Notes: generated by a model from the sequence alone, not told the origin. Shown: positions 17,400 to 26,703, counted from the first letter of the stretch. The stretch: 64,000 nt of DNA from JAGPUQ01 sp036961295 (GCA_036961295.1 JBALVX010000002.1:124001-188000), one strand, 5' to 3'. Numbers and translations: made by a program.

Positions 17400-18297
17400 A
17401 GGGCCGCGAGTAGGAAATAGGGGCATCTTCTTCGTTTTCAAAAGTAACTACATCCCATGCGTCATCCTGACTGAGTAACTTCCTTAGTAGTGCATTATTA
17501 AGTGCATGGCCAGATTTAAAGGCTTCAAATTCGCCGATCAACCCATTGCCAAGCAGGTAGAGATCGCCAATCGCGTCCAATACTTTATGTTTGACGAACT
17601 CGTCTTCGTAGCGCAGACCGTCTTCGTTCACCACGCCGCCTTCATCAACCACGATGGCGTTGTCCATGCTGCCGCCTCGAGCCAGGCCCTTCGCCTGCAA
17701 GTACTCAATTTCGTGCATAAAACCAAAAGTACGGGCGCGACTCACATCTTTTACAAAAGCGGTGCTGGAGAAATCCATGGTGGCCTTCAAGGTGCCCGCC
17801 TTAAACACGGTGTGCTCAAATTCAATGGCAAAGGTGACTTTAAAACCATCGTAGGGTTTGAAGCTGGCGAGCTTGTCGTCATCCTGAACGGACACAGGCT
17901 TTTTAATGCGAATAAATTTTTTCGGGGCGTCCTGCTCGACAATGCCCGCAGACTGAATCAGAAACACAAAAGGACCGGCGCTGCCGTCCATAATGGGCAC
18001 TTCAGCTGCCGTGACCTCGACCACCGCGTTATCGATACCCAGGCCTGCCATTGCCGACAATAAATGCTCCACCGTGGACACACGCACATCCCCGGCAACC
18101 AGCGTAGTAGAGAGCGTGGTATCGCCGACGTTATTAGCAGTCGCTTTAATTTCTACCGGAGGGCTCAAATCCGTGCGCCGGAAAATAATACCGGTATCAG
18201 GTTCCGCCGGCAGTAACGTTAAATACACTTTTTCGCCCGTGTGGAGACCGACCCCAGTGGCACGAATGGTGTTGTTGAGCGTACGTTGTCGAATCAA
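17386..18297 (-). CDS. lpxC: UDP-3-O-acyl-N-acetylglucosamine deacetylase
   Basis: LpxC, 303 residues, zinc deacetylase for the committed step of lipid A synthesis. Zinc ligands are His78 in TVEHLLSA and the His/Asp of HKVLDAIGDLYLLG; the catalytic His is in GHALNN. The N-terminus MIRQRTLNNTIRATGVGLHTG matches the family closely. That start is a TTG at 18297: the frame upstream has no ATG or GTG before an in-frame TGA, so TTG is the only start giving the conserved N-terminus. Two 14-bp repeats (18323-18350) lie in its leader. Downstream of ftsZ, its usual place. Confidence 0.96.
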   Translation of the reverse strand: MIRQRTLNNTIRATGVGLHTGEKVYLTLLPAEPDTGIIFRRTDLSPPVEIKATANNVGDTTLSTTLVAGDVRVSTVEHLLSAMAGLGIDNAVVEVTAAEVPIMDGSAGPFVFLIQSAGIVEQDAPKKFIRIKKPVSVQDDDKLASFKPYDGFKVTFAIEFEHTVFKAGTLKATMDFSSTAFVKDVSRARTFGFMHEIEYLQAKGLARGGSMDNAIVVDEGGVVNEDGLRYEDEFVKHKVLDAIGDLYLLGNGLIGEFEAFKSGHALNNALLRKLLSQDDAWDVVTFENEEDAPISYSRPLLAS

Positions 18298-18322
18298 GCT
18301 GGCAAATCCTGTTCTTATGTCG

Positions 18323-18350
18323 TTCTGTTGAATTCATTCTGTTAAATTTA
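18323..18350. repeat. Two 14-bp units in the lpxC leader
   Basis: TTCTGTTGAATTCA (18323-18336) and TTCTGTTAAATTTA (18337-18350) form a direct tandem pair 25 bp ahead of the lpxC start. Confidence 0.5.
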
Positions 18351-18559
18351 TTGAGGCTGTTTGTAAGCTGCCAGCGCAAAACCCACCGGATACTGCCTAT
18401 AACAGCCCCCAGTAGCATTCGATCGCAAGCGCATTACGCTAGCCGGTCGCGAATGGTAACAAAACTGAGTACCCTGCCGCCAGTGCCAAGAGCACTCTAT
18501 ACCTACCTACGTCACATTTTTTGGGCGATTATTCACTCGATACCACGATAACCGCCTGT

Positions 18560-19720
18560 TTAGTCCACCTGGCGGCGTAAAAACGCCGGAATATCAAGAT
18601 AATCCATATCCGGATCCTGCTTTACATCCAGCTTACGTGCCGCTGAACCATCGCTCACGGTCGCTCGACGCGTAACGGTAGGTTTTTCGAGAGTGTCATA
18701 GTCTGGCTCGCCAGACGCCCTGTTGGTTACCACCATCCGCGGTGGGGCCGCCTGAATCTCATCGGGCCGGCCAAGCCCAGTGGCCACGACCGTAACGCGG
18801 ATATCATCTGCCATAGCCGGGTCGATCACGGTACCAATCACCACTGTAGCGTTCTCGGAGGCAAACTCTTCGACGGTGGCGCCCACGTCGGAAAACTCTC
18901 CCAGCTCAAGATCGGGGCCGGCGGTTATGTTGATCAAAATTCCCCGCGCGCCCTGTAAATCAATGTCTTCCAATAACGGGCTGTGGACTGCAGCCTGAGC
19001 CGCAATATTGGCGCGATTTTCACCACTTGCCTGACCGGAACCCATCATCGCCATACCCATTTCCGACATCACTGTGCGCACGTCAGCAAAATCGACGTTG
19101 ATCATGCCCGGGCGGATAATCAGATCGGCAATACCTTGCACCGCGCCGAGCAGTACATCGTTAGCCGCCTGAAAGGCATCCAGTAAACTGGTATTTTTGC
19201 CTAGTACCGCCAGCAATTTTTCATTGGGCACGGTAATCAGCGAATCAACCCGATCTTTGAGGTGTTTGATGCCTTCATCGGCAATCGCCATGCGCTTGCG
19301 CCCCTCAAACGCGAAGGGTCGGGTCACCACCGCGACGGTGAGAATACCCATGTCCCGGGCTACGTCGGCAATAATCGGAGCACCACCGGTACCGGTACCC
19401 CCACCCATGCCGGCGGTAATAAACACCATATCACTGCCTTCCAGCACATCGGCAATGCGATCGCGATCTTCCATTGCGGCCTGGCGACCCACTTCCGGAT
19501 TGGCGCCCGCACCCAAACCCTTGGTAAGGCCATTACCCAGCTGCAACATGGTGCTGCCACCAATATCTTTAAGTGCCTGAGAGTCGGTATTTGCACAAAT
19601 AAATTCGACTCCCTGCACCTCCCTTTCGATCATGTGGCGCACCGCGTTACCGCCGCCGCCGCCGATACCAATCACTTTGATCTCTGCGCTATCGGGAATA
19701 CTATCTACGATTTGAAACAT
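18560..19720 (-). CDS. ftsZ: Cell division GTPase FtsZ
   Basis: Bacterial tubulin, 386 residues, which polymerises into the Z ring at midcell. The GTP-binding loops IGIGGGGGNAVRHM, ANTDSQAL and the signature GMGGGTGTGGAP are present, as is the T7 synergy loop NVDFADV. After a variable linker the C-terminal peptide DYLDIPAFLRRQ provides the FtsA/ZipA docking site. I place the start at ATG 19720 (MFQIVD): an AAGGGG site lies 8 bases before it but only 2 bases before the in-frame ATG at 19726, and the shorter form matches other FtsZ N-termini. Confidence 0.97.
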   Translation of the reverse strand: MFQIVDSIPDSAEIKVIGIGGGGGNAVRHMIEREVQGVEFICANTDSQALKDIGGSTMLQLGNGLTKGLGAGANPEVGRQAAMEDRDRIADVLEGSDMVFITAGMGGGTGTGGAPIIADVARDMGILTVAVVTRPFAFEGRKRMAIADEGIKHLKDRVDSLITVPNEKLLAVLGKNTSLLDAFQAANDVLLGAVQGIADLIIRPGMINVDFADVRTVMSEMGMAMMGSGQASGENRANIAAQAAVHSPLLEDIDLQGARGILINITAGPDLELGEFSDVGATVEEFASENATVVIGTVIDPAMADDIRVTVVATGLGRPDEIQAAPPRMVVTNRASGEPDYDTLEKPTVTRRATVSDGSAARKLDVKQDPDMDYLDIPAFLRRQVD

Positions 19721-19803
19721 GGCCATTACCCCTTGGTCTACGCTAGTTATATAAATTACAGTTTATTAAAAATAATTATTGCTCAATGACTTGCCGCACT
19801 GGT

Positions 19804-19844
19804 GACGTATTAAAAATTATTTTGAAACCAACTTTTAATACGTC
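19804..19844 (-). promoter_or_regulatory. 12-bp perfect hairpin at the ftsA stop codon
   Basis: GACGTATTAAAA (19804-19815) and TTTTAATACGTC (19833-19844) are perfect inverted repeats with a 17-base loop; the ftsA stop codon lies inside the stem. No T run follows, so this looks like an mRNA stability or processing element between ftsA and ftsZ instead of a terminator. Confidence 0.55.
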
Positions 19845-21042
19845 CTAACACCCCCTCTCCACTCACCTCACTTTTACCGCCCCTCTCCTGTTGCTGTTGC
19901 AGCCCATAAAGCAATAAACCAACGCCGGTGGCGTAAATCGGATTATTGACAATATCTGTAAGCCCTCGAATATTTTGCGGCGAACCCAGCCGCACCGGCA
20001 TGTGAAATATTTCTTCCGCCAGCTCAACCGCACCTTCCATTTTTGATGTACCACCGGTCAGCACAATGCCTGCGGCAATCAGGTCTTCAAAACCGCTGCG
20101 CCGCAATTCCGCCTGCACCAAAGTGAAAAGTTCGTCGTAACGCGGCTCAACTACCTCGGCCAACGATTGTCGCGATAAATCTCGCGGCGGACGATCGCCA
20201 ACACTGGGCACCTTGATAGTTTCATCGGGCCCGGCGTATCTGCTTAACGCGCAGGCGTATTTAATTTTTAGTTCTTCGGCATGGGCCGTTGGGGTCCGCA
20301 GCGCCATGGCGATATCATTGGTCACCTGATCTCCGGCAATCGGGATCACCCCGGTGTGGCGAATCGCGCCCTCGGTAAAAATCGCAATATCGGTGGTGCC
20401 ACCTCCGATATCCACCAAACACACACCCAGTTGTTTTTCGTCTTCGGTGAGTACCGCATAACTGGAGGCCAGTTGTTCCAGAATAATATCGTCTACCTCC
20501 AGGCCGCAGCGCCGGATGCATTTTTTAATATTCTGAGCGGCATTCATCGCCCCCGTGACCAGATGCACCTTGGCCTCCAGGCGCACTCCGGACATACCCC
20601 GTGGCTCGTGTACGCCCTCCTGATTATCAATAATAAATTCCTGGGGCAGCACGTGAAGAATCTCCTGGTCCGCCGGAATCGCCACCGCGCGAGCCGCATC
20701 AATCACTCGCTCCACATCACTTTGATGCACCTCGCGATCTCGAATCGCGACGATGCCGTGGGAGTTCAAGCTGCGGATGTGACTCCCGGCAATGCCCACG
20801 TACACCGAGTGCACATGACACCCCGCCATTAACTCCACTTCTTCAACGGCACGCTGAATGGCGTGAACTGTCGATTCAATATTGACCACCACACCTTTTT
20901 TCATCCCGGAGGATGGATGTAGTCCGGTACCGACAATTTCGAGCTGACCATCTGATCCCGCCACACCCACGATGGCTGCCACCTTGGACGTGCCTATGTC
21001 GAGCCCAACGATCAATTGTTCGCCGCTAACATTCACCATCAT
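19810..21042 (-). CDS. ftsA: Cell division protein FtsA
   Basis: Actin-like ATPase of 410 residues that anchors FtsZ to the membrane and recruits the divisome. It has the SHS2-containing fold: phosphate-binding strand VGLDIGTSKVAAIVG near the N-terminus, the 1C domain after it, then LVDIGGGTTDIAIF and VLTGGTSKMEG. The C-terminal amphipathic helix that binds the membrane is represented by the last dozen residues (GRIKSWFQNNF). ATG 21042 has a GAGGA site. A 12-bp hairpin covers its stop codon. Confidence 0.97.
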   Translation of the reverse strand: MMVNVSGEQLIVGLDIGTSKVAAIVGVAGSDGQLEIVGTGLHPSSGMKKGVVVNIESTVHAIQRAVEEVELMAGCHVHSVYVGIAGSHIRSLNSHGIVAIRDREVHQSDVERVIDAARAVAIPADQEILHVLPQEFIIDNQEGVHEPRGMSGVRLEAKVHLVTGAMNAAQNIKKCIRRCGLEVDDIILEQLASSYAVLTEDEKQLGVCLVDIGGGTTDIAIFTEGAIRHTGVIPIAGDQVTNDIAMALRTPTAHAEELKIKYACALSRYAGPDETIKVPSVGDRPPRDLSRQSLAEVVEPRYDELFTLVQAELRRSGFEDLIAAGIVLTGGTSKMEGAVELAEEIFHMPVRLGSPQNIRGLTDIVNNPIYATGVGLLLYGLQQQQERGGKSEVSGEGVLGRIKSWFQNNF

Positions 21043-21065
21043 CTATCCTCAACGAGTTATCGGGT

Positions 21066-21962
21066 TTATCCCGCGTCCACTTTCTGCTGGTATTCATTAC
21101 TTAATTCACTGCTTAATTCATTACCGAATTCATTACCGAATTCAGAGCCGTTCTCATTTATGCCCGCCGGCTTCCACTGCACCGCAAGCCCTTTGTTGTA
21201 GCGCGCATCGACACGTACTAACTCATTGCGCCGAGCCATCAACTCCTGCTGCCAAAGCACCAGAAAATGCTGGAGCCGAAGGTCGAGCTGGTCCCGGCCC
21301 AATACTAGCTCCGCCCCCTCACCTAGTTGCAATGCCCAACCGCCACGCTTATCCATAGTGAGCTGTCGAAGCCCTGCCCCCGCCGCATTAAGCACCGTCG
21401 CAAAACGCGCGTAAGCCGCCATCACCGTCATCTGCTGGCCTTCCGGCCCAAGTAAGTGCGGCAGGCGATCCAGATCGGTATCCACATCGACGGAGCTCAT
21501 CTCTGGCAATACTTCGCCGTGCTGATTAATAAACTGCGCCTCCCCCCAGCGCGCCACCGGAACTTCTTCCTCGATGCGCAACAACAGTCGATCGGGCCAT
21601 TGACGACGCGCACTGACACTGGCAATCCAGGGGCGAGCTTCCAGCTCCGCACACAGCAAATCCATATCCAGACTGAAGAAACCGCCCTCCAGTTGCCCGC
21701 TCACCCACGACTCGATCTGCTTTTCAGTAACGTGCTTGAGGTCTCCCGTCACCGCAATTTCGGCCACCGGCGCATCCAGTTTTTGATATCCGTAAACACT
21801 CACCGCGAGACCTGCCGCCAACGCCACTAGCCAGACCAGGGCTAAACCGACCACCCGCAAGGGCTGCAACCAGTTTCGCCCTGGAGTTTTCGGCAAGGGC
21901 CGATACGCACCTCTTTTACCGGCAGTAGATCGACGCGGTGCTGGCGAAGGCTTCGAGCTCAC
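21066..21962 (-). CDS. ftsQ: Cell division protein FtsQ with a repeat-encoded C-terminal tail
   Basis: FtsQ, 298 residues, links cytoplasmic and periplasmic divisome parts via FtsB/FtsL. A basic cytoplasmic N-terminus (1-32), one transmembrane helix (about 34-56), a POTRA domain (about 65-135) with VTGDLKHVTEKQI, then the beta domain. The tail (about residues 270-294) consists of tetrapeptides of the form [F/L][G/S][N/S]E, encoded by a 12-bp tandem array at 21093-21152, which is not a normal FtsQ feature. The GTG start overlaps the ddl stop as GTGA, suggesting translational coupling. Confidence 0.93.
   Translation of the reverse strand: MSSKPSPAPRRSTAGKRGAYRPLPKTPGRNWLQPLRVVGLALVWLVALAAGLAVSVYGYQKLDAPVAEIAVTGDLKHVTEKQIESWVSGQLEGGFFSLDMDLLCAELEARPWIASVSARRQWPDRLLLRIEEEVPVARWGEAQFINQHGEVLPEMSSVDVDTDLDRLPHLLGPEGQQMTVMAAYARFATVLNAAGAGLRQLTMDKRGGWALQLGEGAELVLGRDQLDLRLQHFLVLWQQELMARRNELVRVDARYNKGLAVQWKPAGINENGSEFGNEFGNELSSELSNEYQQKVDAG
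21093..21152. repeat. In-frame 12-bp tandem array in ftsQ
   Basis: Units TTCATTACTTAA, TTCACTGCTTAA, TTCATTACCGAA, TTCATTACCGAA and a diverged fifth start at 21093, 21105, 21117, 21129 and 21141. Units three and four are identical, so the expansion is probably recent. It encodes four to five tetrapeptides in the FtsQ C-terminus. Confidence 0.75.
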
Positions 21963-22975
21963 TGCAGCACCTCCGCATTACTTTGATTAAAATCCCGATC
22001 AACATTCGCTTTGCTGTGACCAGTACTTAGTTCAGTACTACTCACAATTTCCACCACCAAATCATTAAACGAGAGGCCCGCCGCTCTGGCCGCCATTGGC
22101 ACTAGACTGTGATCCGTCATTCCAGGAATGGTATTCACCTCAAGCAACTGCCAAGCACCGCTGTTGTCCACCATCACATCGACTCGGCCCCAACCTCGGC
22201 AACCCAAGCTCTCAAACGCACGCAGTGCCAGTTGTTGTAACTCCTGCTCCCGCTCTGCCGATAAACCACAGGGGCAGATATAACGGGTGTCATCACTCTG
22301 GTATTTAGCTTCGTAATCGTAAAACGGCCGATCAGTCTCCAGCTTAATCACCGGTAAAGCCCGGTTGCCGACGATAGCCACGGTGTACTCTTCGCCAGCC
22401 AACCAGGCTTCGGCGATCACACTGGCGTCGTAACTGGCCGCTGCGCGCCAGGCCTGCTCCAACTCGTCCGGGGTTTCCGCTTTAGCCATACCCAGACTGG
22501 AGCCTTCATTGGCGGGCTTGACCATCGCGGCGCCGCCCAACTCGGCCAATAATTGCGTCCAATTGCTATTCTCTTCGAGCACCGCAAACGCGGCGGTAGG
22601 TAAACCCGCTCCGCGCCATAATTGCTTGCAGCGACGCTTATCCATCGCCAGTGCGGACGCCGCCACACCGCTGCCGGTGTAGGGAATTCCCAGGCATTCC
22701 AGAGCACCCTGCACCGTGCCGTCTTCGCCACCCGGACCGTGCAAGGCGATAAAGACTTGGTCGGGGCTCAGGGTTTGCAAATCACTTAACAAGTTGGCGT
22801 CTACATCTACACCCACAGCATCCACGCCGGCGTCGAGCAAGCCCTGCAAGACCGCTGCGCCGCTGGCGAGAGAAATCTCCCGCTCCGCTGATGTGCCACC
22901 GTAAATCACTGCCACTTTGCCAATGCGCTCCTTGTTACCCTGACGGGTTCCCGACACTATTTTTTTGTCGCTCAT
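21959..22975 (-). CDS. ddl: D-alanine--D-alanine ligase
   Basis: ATP-grasp ligase of 338 residues that makes D-Ala-D-Ala for peptidoglycan. Family blocks seen: VIYGGTSAEREISLASG (N-terminal substrate loop), ALHGPGGEDGTVQGALE, MDKRRCKQLW, VKPANEGSSLGMAKAE, and the C-terminal metal-binding VDVMVDNSGAWQLLEVNTIPGMTDHSLVPMAARAAG region. It is about 30 residues longer than E. coli DdlB, through an N-terminal extension (1-20) and a short tail. Its place between murC and ftsQ makes it the ddlB-type paralogue. Stop overlaps the ftsQ start (GTGA). Confidence 0.95.
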   Translation of the reverse strand: MSDKKIVSGTRQGNKERIGKVAVIYGGTSAEREISLASGAAVLQGLLDAGVDAVGVDVDANLLSDLQTLSPDQVFIALHGPGGEDGTVQGALECLGIPYTGSGVAASALAMDKRRCKQLWRGAGLPTAAFAVLEENSNWTQLLAELGGAAMVKPANEGSSLGMAKAETPDELEQAWRAAASYDASVIAEAWLAGEEYTVAIVGNRALPVIKLETDRPFYDYEAKYQSDDTRYICPCGLSAEREQELQQLALRAFESLGCRGWGRVDVMVDNSGAWQLLEVNTIPGMTDHSLVPMAARAAGLSFNDLVVEIVSSTELSTGHSKANVDRDFNQSNAEVLQ

Positions 22976-22989
22976 TACTATCTCAAAAC

Positions 22990-24402
22990 CTACTGTAAAC
23001 GTCGTTCAACCAGCAGTGCGGCAACCTGATTGGTATTGCCTGCACCCTGGGTAATAACTATGTCGCCGGGCCGCACGATGGCGCGCACCGCATCCGGCAC
23101 CTCTTCCATCGCACTCACGTGAATAGGATCAATCAAGCCACGCTGTCGAATACTGCGACACAGGCTGCGGCTATCGGCACCGGGGATTTCATCTTCACCG
23201 GCGCTGTACACCGGCAACATCACCAGAGCGTCACAGGTGGTTAGTACATTGACAAAATCGTCGTACAAATCCCGAGTGCGGCTGTAACGATGAGGCTGAA
23301 ACACCATCACCAAACGGCGTCCGGGCCAGCCGTCGCGCACCGCGCGCACGGTTGCCGCCACTTCGATCGGGTGATGGCCGTAGTCATCCACTAACAAAGC
23401 GCTACCGTCGGCGACCGGGTATTCGCCCTGTATTTCAAACCGGCGTCCAACGCCCTGAAAGCCGGATAAACCTTGCTGAATAGCATCATCAGAGAGGCCT
23501 TCATCGACGGCTACTGCAACTGCCGCCGTAGCGTTCAATATATTGTGAACCCCGGGTACATTGAGGCTCAGCTGCAAGGGCTCACCCACTGGGCGATGCA
23601 AGACAAAGTCACTGCGATTTTCTTTCAGTACCGGGTTTTCAATACGGAAGTCGGCGTCCTCGGCAAAACCGTAGGTCAACATTGGCCGTGACACATCGCT
23701 GGCGATCTCACGCACGGTGTCGTTATCAATGCACAGCACCGCAAGCCCGTAAAAAGGTAAGTTGTGAAGAAACTCGACAAACGTGCGCTTCAACTTGGCC
23801 ACATCGAAATCGTAGGTTTCCATATGGTCTTCATCGATATTCGTTACCACCGCGACCATCGGTTGCAGATGCAGAAACGAGGCATCGCTCTCGTCCGCCT
23901 CGGCGACCAAATAACGACTCTCGCCGAGCTGAGCGTTAGTGCCGACACTATTTACCCGACCGCCGATCACAAACGTCGGCTCCCGCCCCGCTGCGGCAAA
24001 TATGCTCACCAACAAACTGGTCGTCGTGGTTTTGCCATGGGTTCCCGCCACTGCAATACCGTGCCGGTAACGCATGAGTTCGGCAAGCATCTCTGCTCGC
24101 TGCACGATAGGTACGCGCGCTTCCCGCGCCGCGACCACCTCGGGATTATCTGCCGTCACCGCCGAGGACTGCACCACCACATCGGCACCGCTCACCTGTG
24201 CTGCGCTATGCCCAAGCCCAATCGTTGCACCCAGCTTGCGCAAACGCAGCACGTTGGCATTTTCACCGAGATCAGAACCCGAAATCTCATAACCCTGATT
24301 CAATAGCACTTCGGCAATGCCACACATGCCACTGCCGCCAATACCAATAAAATGAATGCGACGGATGCGACGCATTTCCGGCACCTCAAAGAATCCGCTC
24401 AT
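22990..24402 (-). CDS. murC: UDP-N-acetylmuramate--L-alanine ligase
   Basis: MurC, 470 residues, adds L-Ala to UDP-MurNAc. The N-terminal Rossmann block HFIGIGGSGMCGIAEVLLNQG, P-loop GTHGKTTTTSLL, and the DEDHMETY and YGHHPIEV segments are typical. The ATG at 24402 is chosen over a GTG at 24420 because GGAGG lies seven bases before it and because it overlaps the murG stop as ATGA. Order murG-murC-ddl-ftsQ is standard. Confidence 0.97.
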   Translation of the reverse strand: MSGFFEVPEMRRIRRIHFIGIGGSGMCGIAEVLLNQGYEISGSDLGENANVLRLRKLGATIGLGHSAAQVSGADVVVQSSAVTADNPEVVAAREARVPIVQRAEMLAELMRYRHGIAVAGTHGKTTTTSLLVSIFAAAGREPTFVIGGRVNSVGTNAQLGESRYLVAEADESDASFLHLQPMVAVVTNIDEDHMETYDFDVAKLKRTFVEFLHNLPFYGLAVLCIDNDTVREIASDVSRPMLTYGFAEDADFRIENPVLKENRSDFVLHRPVGEPLQLSLNVPGVHNILNATAAVAVAVDEGLSDDAIQQGLSGFQGVGRRFEIQGEYPVADGSALLVDDYGHHPIEVAATVRAVRDGWPGRRLVMVFQPHRYSRTRDLYDDFVNVLTTCDALVMLPVYSAGEDEIPGADSRSLCRSIRQRGLIDPIHVSAMEEVPDAVRAIVRPGDIVITQGAGNTNQVAALLVERRLQ

Positions 24403-25514
24403 GCGGCCACCTCCAGGCACACATCGGCCACTCGGCGGGTAGCATCAGGCAAAGCCAGTCGGCGGGCACTCTCTGCCATCTCCGCCCGCTTATCCGTATT
24501 CGTAGTCAGCTCCAATACGGTGGTGACTAAAGTTTCGGGGCTTAAATCTTTTTCATCCAACAAATAGCCGGCCCCAGCATTCACCAACCACAGCGCATTG
24601 TGCGTTTGATGATCGTCAATGGCGTAGGGGAAGGGCACCAATATAGAAGGTAAACCTACCGCAGTTAATTCAGATACGGTGAGAGCGCCAGCGCGACACA
24701 CCACAAAATCCGCCCAGGCATAGGCAGCCGCCATATCAGCGACAAACGGCACTACATCCGCATCCACTCCGGCTTGCTGATACATGTTTTTTGTTGTCTC
24801 TTCGTTACCGCGACCACATTGATGACGCACTTCGGGGCGTTGTGACTCAGCCATTAATGCCAGCGCCTCGGGCAAAGTTTGATTTAATTTCTGGGCACCG
24901 AGGCTACCGCCAAGTACCAGTAAGCGCGGACTAGCTGCATTCTCATCTAAGGGACTCTCCTCTAAAGAACCCTCCTCCAGAGACCGCTGATTTAATTCCA
25001 CACTTAACTTAAGAATCTCTGTACGCACCGGATTGCCGCAGTGCCGAGCCCCGGGTAAAGCCTCGGGAAATGCCGTTAATGCCACACTAGCAATTTTACT
25101 GAGCAGACGGTTGGTAGTACCCGCTATGGCATTTTGTTCGTGAATCACCAGCGGTTTACCTAACAGGCGCGCGGCCACACCGCCCGGGCCAGAGGCAAAA
25201 CCACCTAAGCCCAACACCACATCGGGTTTCAACTTATACACTGCACGCAGGGCCTGGCCCGCAGCCAGTATTAGGCGCGCGACACCACGAATTTTCGCCA
25301 GCCCACCTTTGCCGCGCAAACCAGCGACACTGATATAGGTGATCGGAAAATTATGGGCGGGCACCTGCTCCGACTCGATACCCTGCCGAGTACCAAGCCA
25401 GCTCACGTCGCAACCACGCGCGCGCAAGTCTTCTGCCACTGCCAGTGCAGGGAAGACATGTCCGCCGGTACCACCTGCCATAACCAACACTCGTTTACGC
25501 TCCAAGTCGTTCAC
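24399..25514 (-). CDS. murG: Lipid II synthase MurG with a repeat insert
   Basis: Peripheral membrane glycosyltransferase (GT28), 371 residues, adds GlcNAc to lipid I. Two Rossmann domains: MAGGTGGHVFPALAVAEDL and GLGGFASGPGG, IHEQNAIAG in the first; LVLGGSLGAQKLN, CRAGALTVSEL and PFPYAIDDHQTHNA in the second. At the interdomain region (about residues 178-196) sits an acidic insert, roughly SLEE/SLEE/PLDE, encoded by a 15-bp tandem array. The start could be GTG 25514 (used here; overlaps ftsW by 20 bases) or GTG 25490, which has a better-placed GGAG. Confidence 0.95.
   Translation of the reverse strand: MNDLERKRVLVMAGGTGGHVFPALAVAEDLRARGCDVSWLGTRQGIESEQVPAHNFPITYISVAGLRGKGGLAKIRGVARLILAAGQALRAVYKLKPDVVLGLGGFASGPGGVAARLLGKPLVIHEQNAIAGTTNRLLSKIASVALTAFPEALPGARHCGNPVRTEILKLSVELNQRSLEEGSLEESPLDENAASPRLLVLGGSLGAQKLNQTLPEALALMAESQRPEVRHQCGRGNEETTKNMYQQAGVDADVVPFVADMAAAYAWADFVVCRAGALTVSELTAVGLPSILVPFPYAIDDHQTHNALWLVNAGAGYLLDEKDLSPETLVTTVLELTTNTDKRAEMAESARRLALPDATRRVADVCLEVAA
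24943..24987. repeat. In-frame 15-bp tandem array in murG
   Basis: Three 15-bp units (24943-24957, 24958-24972, 24973-24987) sharing TCnTCTAAnGnAC-C encode pentapeptides of the type xSLEE between the two MurG domains. Confidence 0.65.
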
Positions 25515-26703
25515 GTTTTACTTGTTGAGACGCGCGCGCCATCTGCTCCATCTCAATACCGATGCGCAACACCATCGCCAACATCACACTACATACCAAC
25601 AAGCTACTGCCGCCATAACTCACAAATGGCAGCGTCAAACCCTTAGTGGGTAACAAACCGGAGGTGACACCAATATTGATAAAGGCTTGCGCCGCCAACA
25701 AAATACCAATACCAAATGCCACATGAGCACCGAACCAATCCTGTCGTTTCGCCGCCTTGCGGCCGTTGCTGAAGATACGCACCACCAACACCACAAATAG
25801 TGCGACCACTGCAACCACACCCAACCAGCCAAACTCTTCGGCAAAAATCGCAAACACAAAATCGGTGTGAGCCTCCGGCAAATAAAATAATTTCTGCACA
25901 CTATTACCCAAACCAACCCCAAACCATTCGCCACGACCGAAAGCAATCAGCGACTGGGTCAACTGATAACCACTGTCGAATTGATCGGCCCAGGGATCGA
26001 GATAAGTCACCAGGCGCTCGACCCGATAGGGCGACGCGATGGCAACCATAAGCAAACCCACAACACCCACAGTCACCAGCAACATAAATTGCCACAGCCT
26101 CACCCCGGCCAAAAACAACATTGCCAACACCGTGCCGGCAAGCACTACCGAGGAGCCAAAATCCGGTTGCAACAACAGCAACAACACCAGACCACCAAGC
26201 ACCACCAGGGGTTTCGCAAACCCTTGCCACTCCTGTTTTAACTGCGACTGCCGCCGCTGCAAATACGCGGCGGTAAATACCACCATCGCCAACTTGGCTA
26301 CTTCCGACACCTGCAAGGTCAACGGCCCCAGCGGCAACCAGCGGCGACTGCCGTTGACTTCGCGACCAATACCCGGAATCAACACCAACACCAATAACAA
26401 CACCGAACCCGCTAGCAACCAGGCGCTGTAGCGATACCAAAAGTCCATCGGGATACGCAGCACCACGAGTGCCAGTCCGGCACTAATCGCCAAATAAAAC
26501 AGATGTCGTTTCAGAAAATATAAACTGTCACCCAGTTGCGCAGCAAACGTTATCGAGGAAGACGCCACCATCACAATGCCCAGTGATATCAGCGCCAACA
26601 TTGCCAGTAACAAGCCCACATCAAGCCCCGGTGGGAACACTGGCCCGAAGCGCTGGGGCGCTTGCAATACAGCGTTTAAACTCACTCTGCTCGAGGCCGT
26701 CAC
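25495..26703 (-). CDS. ftsW: Peptidoglycan glycosyltransferase FtsW
   Basis: SEDS-family polymerase, 402 residues with ten predicted membrane helices, works with FtsI (PBP3) in septal peptidoglycan synthesis. Family marks: GIGREVNGSRRWLPLG, LQVSEVAKL, LQPDFGSSVV with the catalytic Asp, AHTDFVFAIFAEEFGW and PTKGLTLPFVSYGGSSLL. I place the start at GTG 26703, which overlaps the murD stop as GTGA, like several other junctions here; an in-frame ATG at 26733 would add ten residues. It is between murD and murG as usual. Confidence 0.95.
   Translation of the reverse strand: MTASSRVSLNAVLQAPQRFGPVFPPGLDVGLLLAMLALISLGIVMVASSSITFAAQLGDSLYFLKRHLFYLAISAGLALVVLRIPMDFWYRYSAWLLAGSVLLLVLVLIPGIGREVNGSRRWLPLGPLTLQVSEVAKLAMVVFTAAYLQRRQSQLKQEWQGFAKPLVVLGGLVLLLLLQPDFGSSVVLAGTVLAMLFLAGVRLWQFMLLVTVGVVGLLMVAIASPYRVERLVTYLDPWADQFDSGYQLTQSLIAFGRGEWFGVGLGNSVQKLFYLPEAHTDFVFAIFAEEFGWLGVVAVVALFVVLVVRIFSNGRKAAKRQDWFGAHVAFGIGILLAAQAFINIGVTSGLLPTKGLTLPFVSYGGSSLLVCSVMLAMVLRIGIEMEQMARASQQVKRERLGA

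Noticed and set aside
26039..26431. 130-codon plus-strand Asn/Thr-rich frame opposite ftsW
   Set aside because: Low-complexity antisense shadow of membrane-helix codons.
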